This document shows positions 16,385-24,053 of a DNA stretch of 64,000 nucleotides, piece after piece. The first letter of the stretch is position 1. Each line of letters starts with the position of its first letter. This DNA is from DASXQK01 sp963724385 (lineage in GTDB: Bacteria; Pseudomonadota; Alphaproteobacteria; Dongiales; Dongiaceae), in contig CAVRUJ010000001.1 of the NCBI GenBank assembly GCA_963724385.1, positions 682,001 to 746,000 of the forward strand. The letters run 5' to 3'. The position numbers were made by a program, and so were the translations under genes. The notes under the pieces were generated by a model. That model did no database searches, was not told the DNA's origin, and saw only the letters and a program-made list of their open reading frames with translations.

Positions 16385-16558
16385 TTAAGTCTTAGAGCTG
16401 TTCGCCGCTTGCGCGTCGGCAGCGACGAGATTCTGCATGGCGAAAGATGCGACGAGTGGAGCGATGAAGGTGCCCGTGCCGATCAGCTTGCCGATGAACT
16501 CGCGCTTCTCCGGATCGACATTGTCGAGGATCGATTTGTCCCGCTGCGGCTTTAACAT
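16385..16558 (-). CDS. Precursor-like small peptide C (57 aa)
   Basis: This is the first and most divergent of the three paralogues, 34 nt after the HprK-like gene. It keeps DPEKREFIGKLIGTG, FIAPLVASFAM and an ADA motif, and ends QAANSSKT. The frame is open for 29 more codons upstream but that part overlaps the kinase gene end and is not conserved in A or B, so ATG 16558 is chosen, 5 nt after GGGGG. Length after the AxA motif is 8 residues, as in B. Shared NSSK in B and C tails is the most conserved tail feature. I do not know a described family for these peptides. Confidence 0.72.
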   Translation of the reverse strand: MLKPQRDKSILDNVDPEKREFIGKLIGTGTFIAPLVASFAMQNLVAADAQAANSSKT

Positions 16559-16592
16559 CTTGGCCCCCAGTGTCCCAATCCCGCAACCTCGC

Positions 16593-17474
16593 CTATCCGG
16601 CGGCGGGCAATTCGCGCAGTTTGGATAGCAGAAGTTCGGCCGCACTGTCCAGGCTGCCGAGAACGAGCCGGCCGCAATAGGCGCGATCGAATTGCCGGCA
16701 CAAGGCGGCGATCCATCCCCGATTGGCCCGGTCGATCAAGCGAAGTTGCGGAACCGCAAGCTGCATCATCCGATGACGCGGCATGTCCAGGATCCTCGAT
16801 TGCCCGCCATGGTTGGGATCGAGAAAGAAGACGGCATCGATCCCGGCATGGCGGATATGCCAGGGGAAGCCCCAATCGGATGGGGCGAAAGCATAGACGA
16901 AAGTGCCGTTGCCGTTGTCGTGGGAGGGCAGCCGATGGATCTCCTCGGTGAGCCAAGGGAAGTGGCCGAGCCCGAAACTCTTGATGTGAAACCGGCGCGG
17001 CAAAGCCGACAGACGGTCGCCCTCCAGCAGCACCAGCTCATCGCCCTCTCCCAGCACGCCGGCGGTCAGAAGCCGCGTGATCAAAGTCGTCTTGCCGGCG
17101 CCGCTTTCCCCCAGAAGCAGGAACCGGCGGCCCTCATAGCTGCCGCAGGCCGCATGCAGGAACAGACCAGTGCTGGGCAGCAGCTTGTAAGCCCGCTCGT
17201 AGCTGCGCATGTGGAGATGACCCAAAGCCATGGCGGAATCGGCTTCGGCCCGCGGCTCCGCGCCTGACTCGCTGATCCGATATCCGTCGGCGTGGCGCAG
17301 GACTTCCAGGCGGATCTCGTCGGTCACGGGGTAGTCCTGGCGGGCGTCCTGCACCAGATACTCGAGCTTTTGGTGCAGGATCGGGCAGTCGGTGGCGATT
17401 CGCACGTCCAGCGCAAGCAGCTGGAAGCGGTGCCCGCGGAGGCCGGCCGTGCCCGTCACCACCGCATAGGACAT
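16593..17474 (-). CDS. HPr-kinase-like P-loop protein (HprK-related kinase A type)
   Basis: This is a 293-residue protein with a central Walker A motif, LLLGESGAGKTTL (residues 120-131), and a downstream GEGDELVLLEGDRL acidic segment like the Asp pair of HPr kinase/phosphorylase. The N-terminal part (1-105) is unlike HprK. From memory, TIGRFAM/NCBI names such proteins HprK-related kinase A and pairs them with a PqqD-like partner; the function is not proven. Relatives in lasso-peptide clusters phosphorylate a C-terminal Ser of the peptide. The start ATG overlaps the PqqD stop by one base (TGATG), so the two are co-translated. Three precursor-like peptides follow, which are the natural candidate substrates. 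Confidence 0.82.
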   Translation of the reverse strand: MSYAVVTGTAGLRGHRFQLLALDVRIATDCPILHQKLEYLVQDARQDYPVTDEIRLEVLRHADGYRISESGAEPRAEADSAMALGHLHMRSYERAYKLLPSTGLFLHAACGSYEGRRFLLLGESGAGKTTLITRLLTAGVLGEGDELVLLEGDRLSALPRRFHIKSFGLGHFPWLTEEIHRLPSHDNGNGTFVYAFAPSDWGFPWHIRHAGIDAVFFLDPNHGGQSRILDMPRHRMMQLAVPQLRLIDRANRGWIAALCRQFDRAYCGRLVLGSLDSAAELLLSKLRELPAAG

Positions 17475-17731
17475 CAGGTGATGAGGCCTTCCGCGCGAAG
17501 CTGACTTAGGCAGCCCATCACCTCTTCCAGCGGCATCGCTGGAAGTTCATAGGCCGATTGCAGCAGGCTCGCGATCTTCGCCGTGTCGTTCTTGCCGTTG
17601 CAGAGCTCGAGCACGATGGTGGCCGTCTGGTTCAGGTAATGCACGCGGTCGCGCGCTGGCTGATAGACGACGTACCCGTCGGCGACCTGGTTGACCTCGA
17701 CTCCCTCGGCATGTTTTGGGCATTCGGTCAT
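17474..17731 (-). CDS. PqqD-like protein (RiPP recognition element fold)
   Basis: This 85-residue protein has the PqqD pattern: GYVVYQPARDRVHYLNQTA for the beta strands, then ATIVLELCNGKNDTAKIASLL and a C-terminal helix with EVMGCLSQLRAEGLI. PqqD folds bind leader peptides and deliver them to modifying enzymes in many RiPP pathways (established knowledge). It probably recruits the nearby small peptides to the HprK-like protein, whose gene overlaps by one base. No pqqA/B/C/E genes are in the window, so this is not pyrroloquinoline quinone synthesis. A CTGTA/TACAG palindrome lies about 30 nt upstream of the start codon. Confidence 0.87.
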   Translation of the reverse strand: MTECPKHAEGVEVNQVADGYVVYQPARDRVHYLNQTATIVLELCNGKNDTAKIASLLQSAYELPAMPLEEVMGCLSQLRAEGLIT

Positions 17732-17760
17732 CTTGCTGCGGCTCTGGCTGAATGAAAGGG

Positions 17761-17773
17761 CTGTATTCTACAG
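17761..17773. promoter_or_regulatory. CTGTA-TTC-TACAG palindrome upstream of the PqqD-like gene
   Basis: A perfect 5-bp inverted repeat with a 3-nt spacer lies 30 nt before the ATG of the pqqD-like gene. On the minus strand TTGACT overlaps its upstream side and could be a -35 element, but no good -10 is seen 17 nt on. The 107-nt gap from the Anp1-like gene is the largest break inside the island near the peptide cassette, so a regulated internal promoter is plausible. Confidence 0.35.
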
Positions 17774-17838
17774 TCAATCATGCCCGCCCGCGTTCGGGCA
17801 AGAGCCGCGCTCGCTGAGGTCAGGCCTTTATCTCGATG

Positions 17839-18600
17839 CTAGCCATGGAGGATTTCCAGATCGGGCAGGCCCCAGCATTGGGCACCCATGTCGCGGGCCA
17901 TGATGCCGAGACCTTCGGTCTCGATCTCGCCGGCCGCGCGTCCCAGGAGCGGATGGCGCCGTCGGATGGTGCTGCTGCCGGCGCCGTAGAAGAAGGGCGG
18001 AAAGATCAGGCCGTCGCGATGCAGGTCGGCCGCCACAAGAAGCATGGTGCCGCCGACCGAATCGAGCCGCACCAGCCCGGGCCCGCCGCGCTGCTTGTCC
18101 ATGTGCAGGGTGCCGTCCTGCGACCAGGCATTGAGGTCGAAGGTCGGGCCTCCCGGCCGGCACACGCAGTGAGGCTGCAGGATCGGCTTGTCGTATGCAA
18201 GAAGGCGCTCGACGATGTCGGGCGGATAGTCGATCAGGTCGACGTCGATCCACAATACCCACGCTTCGTCGTCCAGCGCGCGCATCAACAGATGATTGCG
18301 GCTCTTGGCCAGAATGGTCCGGCGCGGAATCTGGAGATGGGGTGCCCAGCGGTGCTGGTTCTTGGGAAGGTGGAACCCGAAGTCCCGTTGCCAGACTCCG
18401 GTCCGGCGCCAGCGGCTTTCGCGGAGTGCGAGGCGCTCGCGCACCGCCTCGATGGTATTGTCGGTCGAATCGCTGTCCAGCATGCCCAGCGACAGCCGAT
18501 CGCCCGGGTAGGTCAACCGATCGAGAAGTTCGAAGTAGCGGTCAAGATGGGCGGTCGCGTCCTTGACCGGCGTGAGTATCAGGACGAGGGGCCGGTTCAT
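17839..18600 (-). CDS. Anp1/Mnn9-like glycosyltransferase
   Basis: This 253-residue protein is like the Anp1/Mnn9/Van1 family of fungal mannan polymerase subunits. It begins VLILTPVKDATAHLDRYFELL, then YPGDRLSLGMLDSDSTDNT. The metal-binding motif is in WVLWIDVDLIDYP, and a C-terminal segment has VGGTMLLVAADLHRDGL. The fold is GT-A; the likely reaction is transfer of mannose or another hexose from a nucleotide sugar. Start ATG 18600 overlaps the stop of the upstream GT71-like gene (ATGA), and the longer frame upstream is a shadow. Presence beside a Mnn1-like protein repeats the fungal mannan pairing in a bacterial operon. Acceptor unknown. Confidence 0.82.
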   Translation of the reverse strand: MNRPLVLILTPVKDATAHLDRYFELLDRLTYPGDRLSLGMLDSDSTDNTIEAVRERLALRESRWRRTGVWQRDFGFHLPKNQHRWAPHLQIPRRTILAKSRNHLLMRALDDEAWVLWIDVDLIDYPPDIVERLLAYDKPILQPHCVCRPGGPTFDLNAWSQDGTLHMDKQRGGPGLVRLDSVGGTMLLVAADLHRDGLIFPPFFYGAGSSTIRRRHPLLGRAAGEIETEGLGIMARDMGAQCWGLPDLEILHG

Positions 18601-20138
18601 CGCAGGCGCTCGTAGTTCTTGGAAAGGGACGGACGACCGTCGCCGTATCGATGACCGCGGCGCTGCGCAACGCCGCTCGCCCTGTGTTCCGCCGTTGCGG
18701 CCAGCGCAGCGGCGAGACATCGCAACACGGGACCGTCTCGATCGCCGGCGCCGGCCAGCCTTTCGGTCATGGCGGCCGCGAAGCCAGGCTCCTCGGCGGC
18801 GAGCAGGCGCAGAGCGCCGGCCAGATCGCGGAGCGCTTCCTGGTCGGCCGACCGCTTCTCGACCGCCGCCAGAAGCCTTGCCAGCAAGCCTCTTGCTGCT
18901 TCCGGCACCTTCTCGACAGTCGACGACGCCTTGGCACCGGGCGAGCGTGCCGGGCTCCTCGCCGGCCGCAGTTCTATCTCCATTGCCGTCGCCCCCTGCG
19001 AGCGGCCAGACCAGGATCCCTGTGGACCTGGACGCAGGCGGCATTCGATCTGCCGCCGACCTTCCAGCCCCAGGACAACGCCTTCGGCATCTTCGGCTGC
19101 CCACCAATAGAACGCGTCGTCGCCCCGTCCCTCGCCAATCTGGTTGGCGGTCAGGAACTCCAGGCGCCGAGGTCCATCGCCGATCTTCTGGTAGTCGAAC
19201 CAGCGAACTTCCAGCAATGCCGCGGTCAGCCCGAGGGATTCGGCCGAAGCTGGGGGCGGGCGGAACACGACGCCGTTCCAGAGCTCCTGCAGTTCATCCA
19301 GCAGCGCCAAACAGGCCTCTTCATGCTGGAAATTGAGCACGCGTGGGTTCTTCCCGCCATAGGCCCACTTTGCGCAATTGCGATGCTGAAACACCGTGCG
19401 GCCCTGGATATCCTTCTGATAGAGACCCTCGGTGAAACGGGTCGGGAGATGGGGTGTCATGGCAAAGGGCTGGTCGAGGCGGAGCCAGGCCATGAAGAAC
19501 GTATCCTTGTCGCCATGGACATGGCGGTAATAGAAATCGGAGTGCTCGTTCATGAACAGCGTCAGCTGCAAGGCTTGCCAGCAGCGCTGCTTGTCGACCA
19601 GGACCTGCCCCGATTCGAATGTCGGCGCGCTGCGATAGGGCACGCCGCAGGCTTCCCAGATTGGATTGTCGGCCCTGAGGCGAATAACATCCGGCCAGAA
19701 CACCGCGCCGGTGTCGACGTATTCCGGCCAGTCGAACAGAGCGGCCGGATCTATGGTCGGCACATTGTCGGCGTCGATCAGGATCACCTCGCGGAAGCGC
19801 GAGTGGATGATCGCATAGGGTTTCATCTCCCATCCGCCTAAGTTGCGCATGGGATGGCGCAAGGCCACCGCATGGGCGTCGACCACCTCCACGCCCGCTT
19901 CTTCGAGCAGCGCCTGCATGGGCGGCCCGATCTCCTCGGCCCCCAAATGCCAGACCTGAATCGGAAGCTTGCAGCCGACGACGCGGCGCAAGATCCCGAT
20001 CAGAACCCAGGCGCAGGTGAAGAGGCGCGCCCCGCCGGCGCAAATGACGATCCCGCGCCCTTCGTAGCGCGCGACCGGATAGGGCTGGCGGCGGGTCGCG
20101 GCGGCCTCGAACAGCGCCCGATGGTCGAGCGAGGTCAT
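18597..20138 (-). CDS. Mannosyltransferase-like protein (Mnn1/GT71-like) with C-terminal extension
   Basis: This 513-residue protein's residues about 25-300 match the alpha-mannosyltransferase (Mnn1, GT71-like) family: GRGIVICAGGARLFTCAWVL, LPIQVWHLGAEE, EVILIDADNVP with the DxD metal site, and FESGQVLVDKQRCWQAL. A further 200 residues include a small beta-rich segment (ANQIGEGRGDDAFYWWAAED) and an Ala-rich helical C-terminus without a known domain. No signal peptide or membrane segment is seen, so it acts in the cytosol or at the inner membrane face. It overlaps the Anp1-like gene by 4 bp and follows the methyltransferase-like/nucleotidyltransferase fusion by 90 nt. Confidence 0.8.
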   Translation of the reverse strand: MTSLDHRALFEAAATRRQPYPVARYEGRGIVICAGGARLFTCAWVLIGILRRVVGCKLPIQVWHLGAEEIGPPMQALLEEAGVEVVDAHAVALRHPMRNLGGWEMKPYAIIHSRFREVILIDADNVPTIDPAALFDWPEYVDTGAVFWPDVIRLRADNPIWEACGVPYRSAPTFESGQVLVDKQRCWQALQLTLFMNEHSDFYYRHVHGDKDTFFMAWLRLDQPFAMTPHLPTRFTEGLYQKDIQGRTVFQHRNCAKWAYGGKNPRVLNFQHEEACLALLDELQELWNGVVFRPPPASAESLGLTAALLEVRWFDYQKIGDGPRRLEFLTANQIGEGRGDDAFYWWAAEDAEGVVLGLEGRRQIECRLRPGPQGSWSGRSQGATAMEIELRPARSPARSPGAKASSTVEKVPEAARGLLARLLAAVEKRSADQEALRDLAGALRLLAAEEPGFAAAMTERLAGAGDRDGPVLRCLAAALAATAEHRASGVAQRRGHRYGDGRPSLSKNYERLR

Positions 20139-20228
20139 GGGCGGAAATTAGCACATGCTGGCTGGAGGCGCGCCAGAGCCCGAACTTCCCGGAGGCGGCG
20201 CTGTCCCGAGCTCCCTCGTCTGCACGGT

Positions 20229-22181
20229 TCACACACGGGGAGGTGGCAGGGGGTCGTCGGCTCCGCCGATCAGCATATGAGCGAGGCGCGGGCCGTAGCT
20301 TCGCAGCAAATCCCGGAGCGCCATGAGACGCGCGCGCCAGAGCATCCAGCGTCCGCTGGACACCTCTGGGTAGTAACCCTTGCGCCGCAGGTACCACTCG
20401 GACATGGCCTGGCGGAACTTGTGCGCCAGCATGCTGACACGGCGCAATGTCCGCGGATGGCTGATATTGCGACGGCAACGGCGGACCTGGCGGCGCGCCG
20501 CAGGCGAGTCGGCGAAGCCTTCAGGCAGACGGGCGCCGAAGAACTCTCGCGCGGCGAGCAGATGGGCCTCGACCGGTCGGGCCAGCGGGGTTCCCGCGAG
20601 CGCCGCCAGCACCGACCAGTCGCAAGCGGGATCCTGAGAGAGCACCGCGCTCTCGTGCAGATAGCGCAGCGCCCAGTCTCCGGCGGCATAGTTGAGGTCG
20701 GCGATTTCCGTATGGATGATGCCTTGCACCAGGCTCTCCGCCGCCGGCAGCAGGCGATAGGTGAGGCCGTCCTCGGCGATGGTCTTCGCGCGCTGCCAGA
20801 ATCCCTCAACGGTCAGATAGGCCGGAAGAGCCAGCGGCTCGTGCAGCGACAGCGGCGCGGCATGCAAGTCGATTTCGGCCGGTCCTCCCAGCCCGACGAG
20901 GGCCGCGCCCTGCTGCGGCTGGGTGACGTCGCCCTGCGCCGGACGATAGCCCATGGCTTGCAAGGCCGCTGTCCCGGCCGCCCAGTCGGCGGGCGCCAAG
21001 AGCAGATCGATATCGCGTAAGGTCCGGCCGGCGACATAGTGCCAGTCGCCGGCGAGAAGCAGCCGTGCACCCTTGATCAACCCCGGCAGGACGCTGGCTG
21101 CGTTCAACGCTCTGATGATCTCCACGAGTTGGGCTTTGATCGCCTGGTTGCGGGCGGCATTGGCATTGAAGCTGCCTTCCAGCAGCAGGAAGACGTTCTG
21201 CTCGTCGTCCGCTGACGCCCGGCAGCGTTCGGCCATGAATTGGCGCAGGGCGGCGGGAATCGGCTGCACCAGTTTCTTGCCGACGAGCGCCGGCCAAAGG
21301 GCGGGCAAAAGCAGATGAAACCCAGCCAGCGCTGCCGTCGCGGCCCAGGCGAGCCGCCCCTCCATCATCGCTGCGCGAAGGTCCTTCGTCCGCTTCTCGT
21401 CGCTGTCGAGCCGGAGGATCGCGCTCAGGGTCTCCAAGGCTTGGCGAGGGCTTGCTTGTCGACTTGGCGCACCTCTCTTTCGCTTTGGCACCGCCGGCCT
21501 GGCGGCGCTCCCGCCCAATTGCCGCATGTCCCGCCCTGCCTCTTGCGAGGCAGTCGTGCAAGCAGGATTCGCAGCCTGTCCCAGCACGCGCTGGTTGCGA
21601 TCGCCGCCCGCACGGATGTAGTCCAGGGTTATGCCGCGTGCTTGATGCGGAAGGCTGACGAACACGTCCTCGAAGCAGGCGACGAACCGCTCTTGCCCTG
21701 CGCTGAGCGCGTTTACGACCTGCCTCAGGCTCGGCCATTGGGCCTGGTCGTAACCCGCGGGCGGCGGGCTGAGGAAGAGGCAGGCATCGTCGACCAGAAC
21801 GAAGGCTTGCTCCCAGCAGGGCGCCAACGCGGCGATCTCGTCCAGCAATGGGCACTGAAGCTCGCGCCCGATCCGTTCGCCTTGGCCCCAATGTGCGTCG
21901 AGCCAGAAGATCGCGGGAGGAAGGGATCGCGCGAGCTCGGCCAGGATCAGAGGCGAGCTGCCGAGCAGCTGCCGGACATTGGCGTGGCCGGCCAAGCGGA
22001 CGGAAGCCCGATGATACCGCGCCTCGGACAATTCGACGGTGATGACCTGCTTGAAATGCCGCGCGGCCCAGGCCGCCGTCCCGCCTTCGGACGTGCCGGT
22101 CTCGACGAAGCAGTCGATACCGAAGCGCTGCTTCAGGGACAGCACGTACTCGGCCGGCACTCCGTATGTGATCACGCCCAT
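20229..22181 (-). CDS. Fusion of a methyltransferase-like domain and an uncharacterised nucleotidyltransferase
   Basis: This is a 650-residue protein. Residues 1 to about 200 look like a class I SAM-dependent methyltransferase-type fold: CFVETGTSEGGTAAWAARHF, then VITVELSEARYHRA and FWLDAHWGQGE; the typical GxGxG is replaced by ETGTSEGG. After a basic linker (about 205-255), residues 260-650 match the NTP_transf_5 type of nucleotidyltransferases: LIKGARLLLAGDWHY and RTLRDIDLLL with the Asp-x-Asp pair, then AMGYRPAQGD and EIDLHAAPLS. In lasso-peptide clusters with HprK-like kinases such nucleotidyltransferases occur nearby (from memory). Here it starts the minus-strand island, so it may act on the peptides or the glycan. 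A split into two start sites cannot be excluded. Confidence 0.75.
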   Translation of the reverse strand: MGVITYGVPAEYVLSLKQRFGIDCFVETGTSEGGTAAWAARHFKQVITVELSEARYHRASVRLAGHANVRQLLGSSPLILAELARSLPPAIFWLDAHWGQGERIGRELQCPLLDEIAALAPCWEQAFVLVDDACLFLSPPPAGYDQAQWPSLRQVVNALSAGQERFVACFEDVFVSLPHQARGITLDYIRAGGDRNQRVLGQAANPACTTASQEAGRDMRQLGGSAARPAVPKRKRGAPSRQASPRQALETLSAILRLDSDEKRTKDLRAAMMEGRLAWAATAALAGFHLLLPALWPALVGKKLVQPIPAALRQFMAERCRASADDEQNVFLLLEGSFNANAARNQAIKAQLVEIIRALNAASVLPGLIKGARLLLAGDWHYVAGRTLRDIDLLLAPADWAAGTAALQAMGYRPAQGDVTQPQQGAALVGLGGPAEIDLHAAPLSLHEPLALPAYLTVEGFWQRAKTIAEDGLTYRLLPAAESLVQGIIHTEIADLNYAAGDWALRYLHESAVLSQDPACDWSVLAALAGTPLARPVEAHLLAAREFFGARLPEGFADSPAARRQVRRCRRNISHPRTLRRVSMLAHKFRQAMSEWYLRRKGYYPEVSSGRWMLWRARLMALRDLLRSYGPRLAHMLIGGADDPLPPPRV

Positions 22182-22296
22182 CGATCGAATTCCATGCGGC
22201 GACGGTGGCCGCTGCGCGCCATGGGGTCAAGCTCGTCCTCGGATTGGACTTCGGCGGGACCCGGGCGCCCGATGCGATAGCGCGACGGCGCTTCGG

Positions 22297-22325
22297 TTGA
22301 CGGTCCGGGGCGGCGGTCCTAACGT
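22297..22325 (+). promoter_or_regulatory. Candidate sigma-70-type promoter for the dienelactone hydrolase gene
   Basis: TTGACG (22297-22302), a 17-nt spacer and TAACGT (22320-22325) lie 30 nt before the ATG at 22356, with GGGAGG as the ribosome site. The spacing is ideal, the -10 is a partial match. Prediction by eye only. Confidence 0.4.
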
Positions 22326-22355
22326 CGCCGCAAACAAAGGTCCGGGAGGCGCGCC

Positions 22356-23606
22356 ATGGCCGGCACATACAAGGGCAAAGGCAAATACATCAAGCTAACG
22401 AGCTTTGACGGCAAGGCCTTCCGCGGCTATCTCGCCTCGCCCGCCGGTCGCAGGGGGCCCGGCATCCTGCTGTGCCAGGAGATCTTCGGCATCAACGACC
22501 ACATCCGCGAAATCGCCGACCAATATGCGGAGGAGGGCTACTTCGTCCTCGCCCCCGACCTCTTCCACCGGCTCGAAGCCGATGTCGAACTCGGCTACGG
22601 CGAAGAGGACATGAAGCGAGCCTTCGGTTTCTATCAACGGTTCGACGAGGACAAGGGCGCCCGCGACATCAAGTCCGCGGTGGGCGCGCTGCGTCACGTG
22701 AAGGGATTCAGCGGCAAGGTCGCCGCACTCGGCTATTGCCTGGGCGGCAAGCTCGCCTATCTCGCCGCCGCCCGCGCCGGCGTCGATGCGGCCATCGGCT
22801 ACTACGGCGTCTACATCGAGAAGAACCTGCACGAAGCGAAGAAGATCAAAGGCCCGCTCCTGCTGCATTTCGCGGGCAACGACCGGTTCGTGCCGCCGGC
22901 GGCGGTGACGAAGATCCGCAAAGGCCTGGCCAAGCTCGCCGAATTCGAGAGCTACGTCTATCCGGGCGCCGACCATGCGTTCAACTGCAAGGAGCGGTCC
23001 GCCTATGACAAGCCGGCGGCGAGCATGGCCTATTCGCGGACCATCGCCTTCCTGCGCCGGCATCTCGGCCCGCGCTACGATCTATCCGGGTTATGGGACG
23101 AGCACACCCGGCAGGAGTTCGCCACCCGCGACGTGGACGCCACCATGAAGACCATGGTGGCCAGCCCCTACGTCAACCACATCCCGACCATGACCGGCGG
23201 CGTGGGCCATGACGAGCTCGCCCGTTTCTATCGCAACCACTTCATCCCGAAGACGCCCAAGGACACCAGGCTGGTGCCGATCTCGCGCACCGTCGGCGCC
23301 GACCGGGTGGTGGACGAGATGCTGTTTTGCTTCACCCACGACATGGAGATCGATTGGATGCTGCCCGGCATCCCGCCAACCGGCAGATATGTCGAAATCC
23401 CCCTGGTGGCCATCGTCAACTTCCGCGGCCCCAAGCTCTATCACGAGCATATCTATTGGGATCAGGCCTCGGTCCTGGTGCAGATCGGCAAGCTCGACGC
23501 GGCGGGCTTGCCCGTGGCCGGCGTCGAGACGGCGCAGAAGCTCCTCGACGAGACCTTGCCGTCCAACGGCCTGATGAAGCGTTGGGCGGAGAGCAAAGGC
23601 AGGTAG
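22356..23606 (+). CDS. Dienelactone hydrolase fused to a SnoaL-like C-terminal domain
   Basis: This 416-residue protein has an N-terminal alpha/beta-hydrolase of the dienelactone hydrolase family. The triad is visible: Cys in LGYCLGG, Asp in AGNDRFVPP and His in PGADHAF, with the QEIFGIND segment near the N-terminus. Residues about 245-416 form a second domain (HTRQEFATRDVDATMKTM, FYRNHFIP, LVAIVNF, LYHEHIYWDQ) like SnoaL/NTF2-fold ester-cyclase-like proteins. Dienelactone hydrolases open lactones in aromatic degradation; many homologues have other ester substrates. The physiological substrate is not known. Divergent from the methyltransferase-like fusion gene. Confidence 0.88.
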   Translation: MAGTYKGKGKYIKLTSFDGKAFRGYLASPAGRRGPGILLCQEIFGINDHIREIADQYAEEGYFVLAPDLFHRLEADVELGYGEEDMKRAFGFYQRFDEDKGARDIKSAVGALRHVKGFSGKVAALGYCLGGKLAYLAAARAGVDAAIGYYGVYIEKNLHEAKKIKGPLLLHFAGNDRFVPPAAVTKIRKGLAKLAEFESYVYPGADHAFNCKERSAYDKPAASMAYSRTIAFLRRHLGPRYDLSGLWDEHTRQEFATRDVDATMKTMVASPYVNHIPTMTGGVGHDELARFYRNHFIPKTPKDTRLVPISRTVGADRVVDEMLFCFTHDMEIDWMLPGIPPTGRYVEIPLVAIVNFRGPKLYHEHIYWDQASVLVQIGKLDAAGLPVAGVETAQKLLDETLPSNGLMKRWAESKGR

Positions 23607-23616
23607 GAAAGGCTGC

Positions 23617-23973
23617 CTAAGGCCGTTTGCTGGCCCAGATCGCGCCCATGACCGCGCCCTTGACGAAGGGCAGGATGCCGAGGGTCAGCAGCAGGGTGAT
23701 CGGCAGCAAGAAGGATAGCTCGAGCCAGGTGGGCGGCGAGGCGAGTTGCTCGGAGATCAGCACCCCTGGGGCAATGATGTGCCCGACGATCAGGATGGTG
23801 AAGTAAGGGGCAACGTCGTCGGAGCGGATCGTCTCGAACTCGAGGCCGCAGCGCCGGCAGCGCTCGGCCGCCTTCAGATAGCCCATGAACATGCCGGGCT
23901 CCCCGCAACGGGGGCAGCACCGGCGAAACCCGCGGCGCATGGCGGTCAGCCACCCATCGTTCCTGCTAGGCAT
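23617..23973 (-). CDS. DUF983 family membrane protein
   Basis: This 118-residue protein starts with a treble-clef-like cysteine pair set, CCPRCGEPGMF and CRRCGLEF, followed by two membrane helices (about residues 55-80 and 85-110). This is the DUF983 pattern; members often lie near cytochrome oxidase or CtaG genes, but function is unknown. ATG 23973 is chosen over ATG 23979 because GAAGGA lies 6 nt before it. It sits between convergent dienelactone hydrolase and an upstream amidase gene on the same strand (gap 80 nt). Confidence 0.85.
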   Translation of the reverse strand: MPSRNDGWLTAMRRGFRRCCPRCGEPGMFMGYLKAAERCRRCGLEFETIRSDDVAPYFTILIVGHIIAPGVLISEQLASPPTWLELSFLLPITLLLTLGILPFVKGAVMGAIWASKRP

Positions 23974-24053
23974 CACCATTCCTTCTTTGCGATCGGTTCG
24001 CAATATATGAGCGTTGCCGCCTGTCGCCGCCCTGCGGCGCGATGCCGCGCCGA

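Noticed and set aside
13479..17731. Complete lasso-peptide cluster
   Set aside because: PqqD-like and HprK-like proteins are present, but no asparagine-synthetase-like cyclase or transglutaminase-like protease was found, so a lasso call is not supported.
17474..17731. Pyrroloquinoline quinone synthesis gene pqqD
   Set aside because: No pqqA, B, C or E homologue is near, and the partner is a kinase-like protein.
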